NCBI GenBank assembly: GCA_903898215.1
Contig: CAIUEQ010000077.1
Location: forward strand, 1 to 30,015
Direction of reading: 5' to 3'
Origin: an uncultured Bacteroidota bacterium
GTDB taxonomy: Bacteria; Bacteroidota; Bacteroidia; UKL13-3
Length of the DNA: 30,015 nucleotides
A program made the position numbers and the translations under genes. Positions 1-8,218 of the stretch are shown here, piece by piece (within the stretch, counting starts at the first letter, position 1; each line of letters starts with the position of its first letter). The notes beneath the pieces were generated by a model. That model was not told the origin of the DNA and did no database searches. It saw nothing but the letters and a program-made list of their open reading frames with translations.

Positions 1-196
1 CCTTCTGAATAAAATACTGTGTGGTTTCTGGTGAGTCAAATTGTCGAAAAAAAATTTTCTCTGAATCAATCTTGACAACAGTAACGGTGAGGTTTTCGCC
101 ACCTTTAACAGCAATATAATCTTGTGCATGAACAAATTGAAATTGTATCAAACAAAAAATCAAAAAAAATGTATTCTTAAAAATAAATCTACTCAT
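1..196 (-). CDS. Partial secreted protein, 5' end only
   Basis: The start codon is the CAT at 194-196 and the gene runs off the left edge, leaving 65 residues. The N-terminus is a signal peptide (MSRFIFKNTFFLIFCLIQFQ, then FVHAQ, with likely cleavage before QDY). The mature part begins DYIAVKGGENLTVTVVKIDSEKI. This resembles short Bacteroidota secreted proteins that begin with a 'DxIxxKxGxxIxxxVxxIxxxxIxYxxF' beta-hairpin, but that is recalled and not searched. The start overlaps the last 8 bases of the birA frame, so the two are probably co-transcribed and translationally coupled. Function is unknown. The in-frame signal peptide and the overlap make the gene itself likely. Confidence 0.6.
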   Translation of the reverse strand, partial: MSRFIFKNTFFLIFCLIQFQFVHAQDYIAVKGGENLTVTVVKIDSEKIFFRQFDSPETTQYFIQK

Positions 197-938
197 AAGA
201 TATTTCCTTAAATGAAAACAATTTAATTTCACCATCAACCAACAGTTTTAATCTTCCTATATTATCAATCCCGATAATCTCACCTTCAAATAACAAACCG
301 TTTGCACGATAATTTGCTTTAAATCCTTTCCTGTACATCACATTCAAATAATCGCCCAATAATTTATTTTGCAGTTGTAAATATAGTTCTTCAAGTCTAA
401 AATTAAAGCATTCAACCAATTTGTATAACAATTCGACCAAATTATATTCATGAGCTGATATCTGATGGAAAGAGAGTGCATTCGGAACTGAAAAATTTGA
501 TTGATTAATGTTTATACCTATACCAATAATGGAGCTTTTAACTGAGTTTCCTTGAATATTATTTTCAATTAAAATTCCTGCAACCTTTTTATCGTTAACA
601 TAAATATCGTTTGGCCATTTAATTTTTGTTCTATCAGGAAATTCTTTATTTACAAAATCAAAAACGGCCAAACAAGCGAATAAATTGAGATAAACCTGTT
701 CTGCCGCTAAAATTTTTGGAGGTGTTACATACAAACTTAACAATAAGTTTTTATCGTCATCCGACTCCCAAATGTTTGCTATTTGACCTCTTCCTTTTGT
801 TTGAAATTTAGCAGTAACAATTGCACCGTGATGGGCAGTTTTTTTTTCAACCAGATCACGTAATGTATCGTTTGTTGATTCGAGTTGATCAAACCGAAAT
901 ATTTGAGCACCAATGAATGATTGAGATATATAGTTCAA
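189..938 (-). CDS. birA: Biotin--[acetyl-CoA-carboxylase] ligase (catalytic type)
   Basis: Attaches biotin to the acceptor lysine of biotin-carboxyl-carrier proteins through biotinyl-5'-AMP, in the cytoplasm. The 249-residue protein holds only the catalytic and C-terminal domains. It lacks the N-terminal helix-turn-helix of E. coli BirA, so it should not act as a repressor. Visible motifs are FDQLESTND (about 16-24), the adenylate-binding GRGQ loop (about 49-52, with Ala where many homologues have Gly further along it), KWPNDIYV (about 107-114) and KVAGILIE (about 118-125). The C-terminal domain (GLLFEGEIIGIDNIGRLKLLVDGE) is the usual SH3-like cap. The start codon appears to be TTG at 936-938, since no ATG lies nearby in frame. 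It is divergent from rsfS across 36 bases and overlaps the downstream secreted-protein gene. Confidence 0.9.
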   Translation of the reverse strand: MNYISQSFIGAQIFRFDQLESTNDTLRDLVEKKTAHHGAIVTAKFQTKGRGQIANIWESDDDKNLLLSLYVTPPKILAAEQVYLNLFACLAVFDFVNKEFPDRTKIKWPNDIYVNDKKVAGILIENNIQGNSVKSSIIGIGININQSNFSVPNALSFHQISAHEYNLVELLYKLVECFNFRLEELYLQLQNKLLGDYLNVMYRKGFKANYRANGLLFEGEIIGIDNIGRLKLLVDGEIKLFSFKEISYE

Positions 939-952
939 ATAGTTTACTTTTG
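921..952 (+). promoter_or_regulatory. Bacteroidota-type promoter for rsfS
   Basis: TTG at 921-923, a 21-base spacer, then TACTTTTG at 945-952, a perfect match to the Bacteroidota -7 box TAnnTTTG. Transcription would start near 958-960, about 15 bases before the rsfS ATG. The -33 box lies inside the start of birA on the other strand. Confidence 0.6.
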
Positions 953-974
953 CAGCCGAAGATAATAGAAATAA

Positions 975-1616
975 ATGATTAAGAAAACCACTTCAAAAAC
1001 TAAAACAACTGCTGCTAAGAAGCCTGCAGTAAAGAAAGTAGTAGCACCTAAAAAAACAACAGCTGTAAAAAAAGTTGCTGTAAAAAAGACTACCAAAACT
1101 CCTATAAAAAAGGTTGCTAAAACTCCTTTAAAAACCGCAGTAAAGAAAAAAACAACTGTTGCAAAAAAAGTTGTTGCAAAAAAAACCTCTTTGCCGAAAA
1201 TAAAAGAAGCCAGTAAAACACCTTCAAAAAAAACTGCTGAAGTACGCCCGTTAAAATCGTTAAATGACGGATTGGAAATTGCGCTTTTATTTGCTCAAGG
1301 TATGGTTGAAAAAAAGGCTGAGGATATTAAAATCCTTGACATGCGTAATGTGCCGGGAGCATCAACAAATTTTTTGGTAATTAGTCATGCTCAATCTGGC
1401 AAACAAGTTGAAGCGATTGCCGACAGTGCTGAAGATGTGTGTTTTGCTAAAACTAAAGAACGCCCTTGGCACCGTGAAGGTTTTGAAAACTTAGAATGGG
1501 TATTGCTAGATTATATCAATGTAGTGGTGCATGTTTTCCAAAAAGAAAAACGTGGATTTTATGCTATCGAAGATTTATGGAAAGATGCATTGATCGTTCC
1601 TTTTAAAGGCAAATAA
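975..1616 (+). CDS. rsfS: Ribosome silencing factor RsfS with Lys-rich N-terminal tail
   Basis: RsfS (Iojap family) binds ribosomal protein L14 on the 50S subunit and blocks subunit joining when nutrients are low. The RsfS domain lies at about residues 95-211 and shows the family features VEKKAEDIKILDMR, TNFLVISHA, GKQVEAIADS, ERPWHREGFENLEWVLLDY, VVVHVF and FYAIEDLW. Ordinary RsfS proteins are about 105-130 residues, and this one is 213. The extra N-terminal 92 residues are low-complexity KKTTAVKKVAVKK-like repeats: I count 28 lysines and no acidic residue in the first 77. This resembles the C-terminal tail of histone H1 and bacterial H1-like proteins. No stop or better start separates tail from domain, and the promoter at 921-952 sits upstream of the first ATG, so the tail is probably translated. 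A terminator hairpin follows. Confidence 0.92.
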   Translation: MIKKTTSKTKTTAAKKPAVKKVVAPKKTTAVKKVAVKKTTKTPIKKVAKTPLKTAVKKKTTVAKKVVAKKTSLPKIKEASKTPSKKTAEVRPLKSLNDGLEIALLFAQGMVEKKAEDIKILDMRNVPGASTNFLVISHAQSGKQVEAIADSAEDVCFAKTKERPWHREGFENLEWVLLDYINVVVHVFQKEKRGFYAIEDLWKDALIVPFKGK

Positions 1617-1641
1617 TATTTACGATTTAATAAATGAATTT

Positions 1642-1670
1642 GGCAGCGATTTTTGCTGCCTTTTTATTTT
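1642..1670 (+). terminator. Rho-independent terminator after rsfS
   Basis: Inverted repeat GGCAGC (1642-1647) and GCTGCC (1655-1660) with a 7-base loop, followed by TTTTTATTTT. It ends the rsfS transcript. Confidence 0.85.
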
Positions 1671-1736
1671 AAAATTATAATGAATTTTTTAAGAAACCAA
1701 TTACAGATGTTTGCTGCAGTAAAATATTTTAAAATT

Positions 1737-3083
1737 ATGCGCAATTTCTTCGTCCAGTTTTTATTGCTCCTGTTTTCGATGCAAAGTTTTTCACAAAATA
1801 TTAAGCTCGAAAAAATTAATGAAACAGGACTAGGCGGTAAAAAACCCTCTGCTCAGATCAAGTCAAATATCTTTAACGACTTTGCTTGGACAGAGCCTGC
1901 ATACAATGCCCAAAAGATAGAATTTGTAGATAATCTTTACTATTTTGAAATGAATGGATTAAGCTTTCAACTAACGATAGTTGATTCAAACATGATTGAA
2001 GTAAAAGGAAATGGTTCATCCATGTTAATGAATAAAGAAGTTTCAAAAAATGGAATCTATTTCGATAAAAAAAACCTAGCCCTTAAATCTGTTGAAAAAC
2101 AAAAGTGGATTGCGCATCTTATTCCTGAATCAAAAGTTTTTTCTGTAAAACACTTAACTCCAGGATCGAAAGTAAATTATTACACTTCCTTCGAGCCTCA
2201 CACCATAGTATCAACGAAATGGAAATGGGAAAACACTAATGATTCTATTTTAGATATTCCTTGCTACGTTTATTATCAGTTTGATTTAAATGAAGGGCGC
2301 ACATTATTTATTTATGAAATAAAAGACAGCAATGGAAAGAGATCGTATTTTTTACAAAATGCATCATACTTAATTGCGAACGATGCCGATGGCTTAGAGT
2401 ATATATTACTTGACAATAATTGTAACGGGAATTATACGGATGATTCTGATAAGATTTTTTTTAAATCATGGAACCCTAATGTAAAAAACTCATCTTTTAA
2501 AAGAATCAACTTTGCGAAAGAAAATTGCTGGTATGATCATTCGTTTTTTAACGAGAATTTTTTAATTCCATATTTTCAAAATGGCAGATTGAATTTTGAA
2601 AATGTGGTCGATAATTATTTTGGAAATAACAAAATTGGCAAATTGCGTTTCAAAAATATTCCAAAGAAATCAACCTTGGTCATCAACAATAAAGAATACG
2701 ATATCCATAAAGGAAAAAATAAATTTGATTGTGAATATGGTATTTATAAAGCAATTATATCATGTAATGGATCAGTTGATTTTGAAACAATTTTTACGCT
2801 AAACGAAAATAATCCTGAGGAAGAAATCACTTACAAAAAAACTGCTCCTGCTGGAATTCTACAGATAAATAATATTTTCTTGAGCAACTATTTTGTTACA
2901 GTAAAAAACTCAAACGGATTTCAAAAAACATATCTAAATACTACTAAAATAGCTGTTCCAACAGGCACCAATGAGGTTACCATATATTTTGACGGTTATC
3001 AAATCAACCATCAATTTTCAATTAACCAAAATGAAATTTTTGAGTTTGATTTTGAAAACGAAATAAAAAAACTGACAAATTAA
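1737..3083 (+). CDS. Secreted protein with C-terminal PEGA-like repeats, function unknown
   Basis: I chose the ATG at 1737 because it opens a clean signal peptide (MRNFFVQFLLLLFSMQSFSQ, cleavage before N). The frame is open back to 1653, but that end lies in the rsfS terminator. A further in-frame ATG at 1680 would add 19 residues before the signal sequence. The product is 448 residues. The middle is beta-rich and has an Asp/Asn loop, DNNCNGNYTDDSD, that looks like a calcium-binding dockerin or EF-type loop. The C-terminal part has two similar beta modules, 'GKLRFKNIPKKSTLVINNKEYD...' and 'GILQINNIFLSNYFVTVKNSNG...', of the PEGA type that often lies at the ends of envelope proteins. No enzyme motif was recognised. 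It converges on trmB with 17 bases between stops. Confidence 0.75.
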   Translation: MRNFFVQFLLLLFSMQSFSQNIKLEKINETGLGGKKPSAQIKSNIFNDFAWTEPAYNAQKIEFVDNLYYFEMNGLSFQLTIVDSNMIEVKGNGSSMLMNKEVSKNGIYFDKKNLALKSVEKQKWIAHLIPESKVFSVKHLTPGSKVNYYTSFEPHTIVSTKWKWENTNDSILDIPCYVYYQFDLNEGRTLFIYEIKDSNGKRSYFLQNASYLIANDADGLEYILLDNNCNGNYTDDSDKIFFKSWNPNVKNSSFKRINFAKENCWYDHSFFNENFLIPYFQNGRLNFENVVDNYFGNNKIGKLRFKNIPKKSTLVINNKEYDIHKGKNKFDCEYGIYKAIISCNGSVDFETIFTLNENNPEEEITYKKTAPAGILQINNIFLSNYFVTVKNSNGFQKTYLNTTKIAVPTGTNEVTIYFDGYQINHQFSINQNEIFEFDFENEIKKLTN

Positions 3084-3100
3084 AAACGAACAGAACCTTT

Positions 3101-3754
3101 TTAATCCTTGTTAAATTTAAATTGCAAATGCTTAATGGTTCTTCCTCTGCCCATAAATAATTTTTCATAATGAGTTTTTACTTCTCTGAGGTGAGGATGA
3201 GAATCTTCATTTGCATGCACATCCCAATTCACTTCGATGGGAATTATTTTTAATTCGTTCAATGTATTCAAAGTGTATTGAAATAAATCGTCATCATCCG
3301 TTTTAAAATTTACTATCCCATCGGGTTTTAAAATTTGACGATAACGTTCTAAGAATTTGGGAGCCGTTAGTCGGTGTTTTTCATGACGTAATCTTGGAAA
3401 CGGATCGGGAAAAGTGATCCAAATTTCATCCACTTCATTCTCATCAAAAAGTTCTGTAATTTTATCAATCACTGCTCGCATAAAACCAACATTATGTAAA
3501 TTTTCTTCTAGCGCAATTCCTGCTCCTCTCCACATTCTATTACTTTTCAGGTCGATGCCGATAAAATTTTTTCCGGGATAATATTTTGCAAGTGCAACTG
3601 AGTATTCACCTTTACCGCAACCTAACTCCAGCACCAAAGGATTTGAGTTCTTGAAAAATTCCGATTTCCATTTGCCCTTCATTTCATAGGCAAAATCAAA
3701 TGTGTTTGTGAACTCGCTAAACTCTTTGAATCGTTTTAATTTATATTTCGGCAT
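3101..3754 (-). CDS. trmB: tRNA (guanine-N7-)-methyltransferase
   Basis: Methylates G46 of tRNA using S-adenosylmethionine. The start MPKYKLKRFKEF matches the usual TrmB N-terminus, so I prefer the ATG at 3752-3754 over an upstream in-frame start at 3775. The product is 217 residues. The SAM-binding motif ELGCGKGEYSVALA is followed by FIGIDLKSNRMWRGA, the family signature DEIWITFPDPFPR with KHRLTAPKFL, and the FKTDDDDLFQYT segment. It lies 39 bases downstream of the antiporter on the same strand, but a weak -7-like box just upstream of its start (TATCTTCG, 3763-3770) could give it its own promoter. Confidence 0.95.
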   Translation of the reverse strand: MPKYKLKRFKEFSEFTNTFDFAYEMKGKWKSEFFKNSNPLVLELGCGKGEYSVALAKYYPGKNFIGIDLKSNRMWRGAGIALEENLHNVGFMRAVIDKITELFDENEVDEIWITFPDPFPRLRHEKHRLTAPKFLERYRQILKPDGIVNFKTDDDDLFQYTLNTLNELKIIPIEVNWDVHANEDSHPHLREVKTHYEKLFMGRGRTIKHLQFKFNKD

Positions 3755-3793
3755 AACGGGCGCGAAGATATACAAGTGAGAATTCTGATAAAA

Positions 3794-5092
3794 TTAATCT
3801 TTGCTTTCAGTTTCTTTTTCTCGGTCTGAGATTTTTATGATCTCTCCCAACTTCACTCCAACTTTCATTTCACCTGTAATTAAATATTGTAACATTGGGC
3901 CGGCCATAATTGAAGTAACAACAGCCATCACCACTAATCCAACAAATAGTTGTGGAGAAATTAATTTTGCTTCCAAAGCGAGAGTACCAAGCAATATTGC
4001 CATCGCACCTCTGGCGTTCATTCCAAAACCAACTGCAATAGATTCTTTCATTGATAATCCACCCCAAAGCCCGCCCAAAATTGCACCTAATAATTTCGAA
4101 ATAATAGCGAGTGCTAAAACGATGGTAACAATTTGAATATCGAAATTTTGAATAAAATTTACTTTGAATCCGATAGAAACAAAAAATAATGGAGCAAAAA
4201 TATTGTTAACGAATTGCTGAATAATATCACGTGTTTTTTCATTGATATGAACCGAATCGCCAAAAGCAATTCCAACAATGAATGCACCGAATATGGCATG
4301 TATTCCGATTTTTTCGGTAAAGGCAGCACCTAAAAAAGCAAACCCGAGCGACACTGCAAGAATTCCTCCAGGCCATGATAAATTTCTTTTTGCCCAAGGC
4401 AATGATTTATTGATCACAACCCTTCCAAGCGACAACATCAAAATGGCATATAACAATGTGTAAGCAAGAGTATATACAAATCCATATGGATTGCCTGCAT
4501 GATTAATCATTCCAAGAACAACACTGAATAATATCCATCCAATCAAATCATCGAACATTGCAGCTGTGATGATGATCATTCCAATTTTTGTTTTAAATAA
4601 ATTGAGATCCATCAATGTTCGGGCAATAACAGGTAAAGCTGAAATTGCCATAGCGGTTCCCATAAACAAACTGAATGCTAAATTATTTTGCGTTGCGCTT
4701 TCACCAAGAAAAGCATAAAAATATTTCCCTACAAAAAAGCCTAATACTAATGGAATAATTAATCCAATGAGGCTTGTTTTAAATGCGGTTTTTCCTTGCT
4801 GGCGAATTACAGAAAGTTCAACTTCCATTCCGGCAACAAACAAAAGCATCACCACTGAAATAGTTGTTATACCATTTAAAACTAACCCAACATTTCCTTT
4901 TGTTGTAAAAACAATTTCATCCAGAATTGGAAAATATCTTCCTAGCAAACTTGGTCCTAATAAAATACCAGCAACCAATTCACCAACTACCAAAGGCATT
5001 TTAAGTTTACGAAAAAACTCACCGAAAAGTCTTCCTGTAAGCAACATGATGCCAATGCAGAGTAAAAGATTAATGAGGTCGTTGTGGTTCAT
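3794..5092 (-). CDS. CPA2-family cation:proton antiporter
   Basis: Inner-membrane Na+/H+ or K+/H+ exchanger of the monovalent cation:proton antiporter-2 family (KefB/NapA type). The 432 residues form about 12 hydrophobic segments. Hallmarks are LKMPLVVGELVAGILLGPSLLG (about 30-51), the conserved TAMAISALPVIARTL half-helix, and the ion-binding AMFDDLIGW with its Asp pair (residues 181-182). A GAFIVGIAFGDS segment and a GFGMNARGAMAILLG segment follow. It has no C-terminal RCK/TrkA-N domain and ends with a short charged tail. The gene lies 92 bases downstream of a two-domain universal stress protein on the same strand. CPA2 antiporters often carry or neighbour Usp domains, so the Usp may regulate it; this is inference. 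The ion cannot be read from sequence. Confidence 0.9.
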   Translation of the reverse strand: MNHNDLINLLLCIGIMLLTGRLFGEFFRKLKMPLVVGELVAGILLGPSLLGRYFPILDEIVFTTKGNVGLVLNGITTISVVMLLFVAGMEVELSVIRQQGKTAFKTSLIGLIIPLVLGFFVGKYFYAFLGESATQNNLAFSLFMGTAMAISALPVIARTLMDLNLFKTKIGMIIITAAMFDDLIGWILFSVVLGMINHAGNPYGFVYTLAYTLLYAILMLSLGRVVINKSLPWAKRNLSWPGGILAVSLGFAFLGAAFTEKIGIHAIFGAFIVGIAFGDSVHINEKTRDIIQQFVNNIFAPLFFVSIGFKVNFIQNFDIQIVTIVLALAIISKLLGAILGGLWGGLSMKESIAVGFGMNARGAMAILLGTLALEAKLISPQLFVGLVVMAVVTSIMAGPMLQYLITGEMKVGVKLGEIIKISDREKETESKD

Positions 5093-5126
5093 TTGCTGTT
5101 AGCTATTAGCCTTTAGCTTTTAGCTT
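5092..5126 (-). repeat. Heptanucleotide tandem repeat upstream of the antiporter
   Basis: On the plus strand four exact-length units TTAGCTA, TTAGCCT, TTAGCTT, TTAGCTT occupy 5099-5126. A degenerate fifth (TTTGCTG, 5092-5098) touches the antiporter start codon. The tract fills the space where the antiporter leader would lie. Confidence 0.8.
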
Positions 5127-5184
5127 ATTCTTCAATTTATTTTAACTTAACATTTCTATTTTTTAACTGAGTATTATTAACTCA

Positions 5185-6060
5185 TTATTCTTCCACCCTC
5201 GAATGCACAATCATTAAATCGCAGGGTAAATTTGCCAATGCATATTCGATATCATGCGGAAAAACCCTGTCCAAAAAATTAAGTTTCGTATCAGGTGAAT
5301 TAAGCATCAACAAATCTGCTTTTTGTTCTCTAGCATAACTGCTAATTACATAACCGGGTTTTCCATCCATTCGCTCAATATTAACTTTAATGTTTCCACA
5401 ATCTGTACATTTCAAAATGTCTTCTAACTTTTCATTTTCTTCTTTAAAAACTTTCTCTCTTTGTTTTTCAGTTTCTGTATCTCCCAAATTTTCAGAACGT
5501 ATCAAAGCCATTTTACTTACATCTGATTCCTGAACAATATTGATATCTAATGAACCAGCCATCTTAGCTATATACAAAGCTGTTTCGATGGTATGAACCG
5601 TTTTTGGATGATCACTTCCTTCAACAACAATTTTCAAAACTTTTTTACTTAGAATAGATGGTTCACGCAGCATTAATACTGAACATTTTGCCCTGCGGCA
5701 AATTTTCCTTGCGATAGAGCCAATAAAATATTTCAGCAAACTTTCTTTCTCCATTGCTCCCGCAACTATCAAATCAATATCGTGTTCTTTACACTTTTCT
5801 AAAATAATTTCTACAGGATCTCCTTCTTCCCAAAGCAAAAGATTGCCGGAATGCTCGAGACCAAAACGATGTATCAAGTGTTTAAGATATTGTTCTTGTT
5901 GTAAGTTTTTTTCTCCCACATGAATAAATATCATTTGAGAATTAAAAATATCCTGCAACCTTTTTGATTCAGCCAATATTGCCTCCAATCGTGGAGAAAA
6001 TGCAATTGCTACCGCTATCTTTTTAAACGGAAATGGTAGTTTTCTTTCAACTTGTGTCAT
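5185..6060 (-). CDS. Tandem-domain universal stress protein
   Basis: Two UspA-type domains in tandem, at about residues 10-150 and 160-291. The first opens KKIAVAIAFSPRLEAIL and contains MIFIHVGEK, the HDIDLIVAGAMEK strand and a nucleotide-loop-like GSIARKICRRAKCSVLML. The ATP-binding pattern G-x2-G-x9-G-S is only partly kept, with Glu at the second glycine, so ATP binding is uncertain. The second domain (KIVVEGSDHPKTVHTIETALYIAK ... KADLLMLNSPD ... LPCDLMIVHSR) is more degenerate. Three Cys/His-type residues occur around KCTDCGNI. It is the first gene of a run with the antiporter and trmB. The start ATG at 6058-6060 lies only 4 bases from a TAnnTTTG-like box. Confidence 0.9.
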   Translation of the reverse strand: MTQVERKLPFPFKKIAVAIAFSPRLEAILAESKRLQDIFNSQMIFIHVGEKNLQQEQYLKHLIHRFGLEHSGNLLLWEEGDPVEIILEKCKEHDIDLIVAGAMEKESLLKYFIGSIARKICRRAKCSVLMLREPSILSKKVLKIVVEGSDHPKTVHTIETALYIAKMAGSLDINIVQESDVSKMALIRSENLGDTETEKQREKVFKEENEKLEDILKCTDCGNIKVNIERMDGKPGYVISSYAREQKADLLMLNSPDTKLNFLDRVFPHDIEYALANLPCDLMIVHSRVEE

Positions 6061-6064
6061 GAAA

Positions 6065-6072
6065 CAAAAATA
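6065..6072 (-). promoter_or_regulatory. Possible -7 box of the universal stress protein gene
   Basis: On the minus strand this reads TATTTTTG, a full TAnnTTTG match, but no TTG lies at the -33 distance and only 4 bases separate it from the ATG. If used, the mRNA would be leaderless or nearly so. Confidence 0.3.
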
Positions 6073-6101
6073 GTTTTATCTGATAATAAAGTATGTAAAT
6101 T

Positions 6102-6130
6102 TTTGTGTGATGGAATTGTTATGATGTTTG
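6102..6130 (+). promoter_or_regulatory. Possible promoter of the 683-residue E1 gene
   Basis: TTTG at 6102-6105, a 17-base spacer, and GATGTTTG at 6123-6130 (one mismatch to TAnnTTTG). It places transcription near 6137, so an upstream in-frame TTG at 6128 would lie inside the promoter. This favours the ATG at 6152 as the start. Confidence 0.4.
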
Positions 6131-6151
6131 CCTAAAATTGCCGTTCGATTT

Positions 6152-8203
6152 ATGGTAAAAAAAGATATCCTATTAGATGCTTACTCCTTCATGCTTACGG
6201 CCAAAGAAATGGCTGCCATTTATGATGAGAACAGGCCGATATGTAAATACGTTCATTCTACTTCCCGCGGACATGAAGCCATACAATTGGCTGTGGGCAT
6301 GCAATTACAACCATTTGATTTTTGTTCCCCATATTATCGTGATGATTCAATGTTGTTAGGAATGGGACTAAGTCCTTATGAACTCATGTTGCAATTATTA
6401 GGAAAAGGGGAAGATCCTTTTTCAGGCGGACGATCGTATTATTCTCATCCAAGTTTAAGAAGAGAAGAATTTCCAATTATTCCACATCAATCAAGTGCAA
6501 CCGGAATGCAAGCAATTCCTGCAACCGGAATGGCACATGCAATTGCTTATAAAGAAAGTCAGCTATTAAATAAAAAAGGCGAATTTCCAGTTGTTGTTTG
6601 TTCATTCGGTGATGGTTCTGTAACCGAAGGTGAAGTTGCTGAAGCTTTTCAAATGGCTGTTCTCAAACAGCTTCCTATTATTTATTTAGTACAGGATAAT
6701 GATTGGGGAATTTCAGCTTCAAGCGATGAAATGCGTGCGATGGATGCTTATGAATATGCGGCAGGTTTTAAAGGATTGAAACGAGTGCGTTTGGATGGAA
6801 GTGATTTTGTTGAATCGTTTGAAGGAATTGCTGAAGCTATTGATTATGTAAGAAAAAGCAGGAAACCTATTTTGATTCATGCAAAAGTTCCGTTGCTCAA
6901 TCATCATACATCTGGTGTTAGAAAAGAATGGTACCGAGGTGAAGAAGAACTATCGCGCCACAAAAAAAATGATCCTATTCCTAAACTCAGAAAACTGCTA
7001 ATTGAGATTGGTGTTGATGAAAATGAAATATTAGAAATAGAAAATAATGCAAAATATAAAGTTGAACAACATTTTAAGCAAGCTGTTGATTCTCCAAATC
7101 CTGATATAACAACTGCCGAAGAACATGTTTTTACTCCAAGCGGAGCCACTGAAGAAGTTGGCGTTCGCAAACCTGAAGGCAGAGAACCTGTTGTGATGGT
7201 TGATGCTGCTTTGCATGCTGTTGACGAGCTAATGAACAAACATCCTGAATGTATTTTTTACGGACAAGATGTTGGTGCCCGACTTGGTGGGGTATTTCGT
7301 GAAGCTGCAACACTTGCCGGTAAATATGGAAATGACCGAGTATTTAATACACCAATTCAAGAAGCGTATATTGTTGGTTCAACAGTTGGAATGAGTGCCG
7401 TTGGAATAAAACCTATCGTTGAAATTCAGTTTGCAGATTATGTATGGAGTGGAATGAATCAATTGGTTTGTGAGATCACAAAATCATGTTACCTCACTAT
7501 GGGAAAATTTCCTGTAAGTTGTATCATCCGCATTCCTATTGGTGCTTATGGTGGAGGCGGACCATACCACTCAGGAAGTATCGAGTCAACTTTGCTTAAT
7601 TTTAAGGGAATAAAAATAGCATATCCGAGTAACTCTGCTGATATGAAAGGCTTAATGAAGGCTGCTTACTATGATGGTAACCCTGTTATTATGCTTGAGC
7701 ATAAAGGTTTGTACTGGAGTAAAAATCCGGGAACTGAATTGGCTAAATGTGTTGAACCTGACGAAAATTATATTCTCCCTTTTGGTAAAGCAAATATTGT
7801 TTTAGCTGCGTCTGATGAAGCTGTAGAGAATGGAGAAAGTTGTGCGGTAATAACTTGGGGAATGGGTGTGCACTGGAGTTTAAATGCTGCAAAAAAACTC
7901 AGCGGACAAATAGAAATTCTTGATTTGCGTTCGCTGCAACCTTTAGATGAAGAGGCAATAATGAATGCTGTTAAGCGACATGGAAAATGTTTGATCGTTA
8001 CAGAAGAACCAATTTTAAATTCGTTTGCCGAATCGCTTGCAGGAAGAATTTCACAACAGTGCTTCAACTATCTTGATGCACCGGTTGCTACTATTGGTTC
8101 AAAAAACATTCCCGCCATTCCTTTAAATACCGACCTCGAAAAAGAAATTATGCCGAATGCTGAAAAGGTTGCAGAGAAGTTGAAAGAGTTGTTGGGTTAT
8201 TAA
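6152..8203 (+). CDS. 2-oxoacid (branched-chain type) dehydrogenase E1, alpha-beta fusion
   Basis: Thiamine-diphosphate enzyme that decarboxylates a 2-oxoacid, most likely 2-oxoisovalerate-type, and passes the acyl group to an E2 lipoyl enzyme. The 683-residue chain joins E1 alpha (about 1-320) and E1 beta (about 345-683). The alpha part has the cofactor motif GDGSVTEGEVAEAF... with ND 27 residues later (DNDWGIS), and the phosphorylation-loop-like HHTSGVRKEW. The beta part has YGQDVGARLGGVFREAATL, the catalytic-Glu segment FNTPIQEAYIVGSTVGM, and GGGGPYHSGSIE. I use the ATG at 6152 because an upstream TTG (6128) overlaps the promoter. No E2 or E3 gene is in the window. It converges with the next E1 gene at 15 bases. 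Confidence 0.9.
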   Translation: MVKKDILLDAYSFMLTAKEMAAIYDENRPICKYVHSTSRGHEAIQLAVGMQLQPFDFCSPYYRDDSMLLGMGLSPYELMLQLLGKGEDPFSGGRSYYSHPSLRREEFPIIPHQSSATGMQAIPATGMAHAIAYKESQLLNKKGEFPVVVCSFGDGSVTEGEVAEAFQMAVLKQLPIIYLVQDNDWGISASSDEMRAMDAYEYAAGFKGLKRVRLDGSDFVESFEGIAEAIDYVRKSRKPILIHAKVPLLNHHTSGVRKEWYRGEEELSRHKKNDPIPKLRKLLIEIGVDENEILEIENNAKYKVEQHFKQAVDSPNPDITTAEEHVFTPSGATEEVGVRKPEGREPVVMVDAALHAVDELMNKHPECIFYGQDVGARLGGVFREAATLAGKYGNDRVFNTPIQEAYIVGSTVGMSAVGIKPIVEIQFADYVWSGMNQLVCEITKSCYLTMGKFPVSCIIRIPIGAYGGGGPYHSGSIESTLLNFKGIKIAYPSNSADMKGLMKAAYYDGNPVIMLEHKGLYWSKNPGTELAKCVEPDENYILPFGKANIVLAASDEAVENGESCAVITWGMGVHWSLNAAKKLSGQIEILDLRSLQPLDEEAIMNAVKRHGKCLIVTEEPILNSFAESLAGRISQQCFNYLDAPVATIGSKNIPAIPLNTDLEKEIMPNAEKVAEKLKELLGY

Positions 8204-8218
8204 TCTTAAAACAATAAA

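Noticed and set aside
2596..2802. 68-residue frame inside the PEGA-like gene
   Set aside because: It is an overlapping alternative frame with no features; the long frame has a signal peptide and domain-like modules.
3801..5102. Several plus-strand open frames opposite the antiporter
   Set aside because: They mirror the antiporter codons, have no start context, and the antiporter itself is unmistakable.
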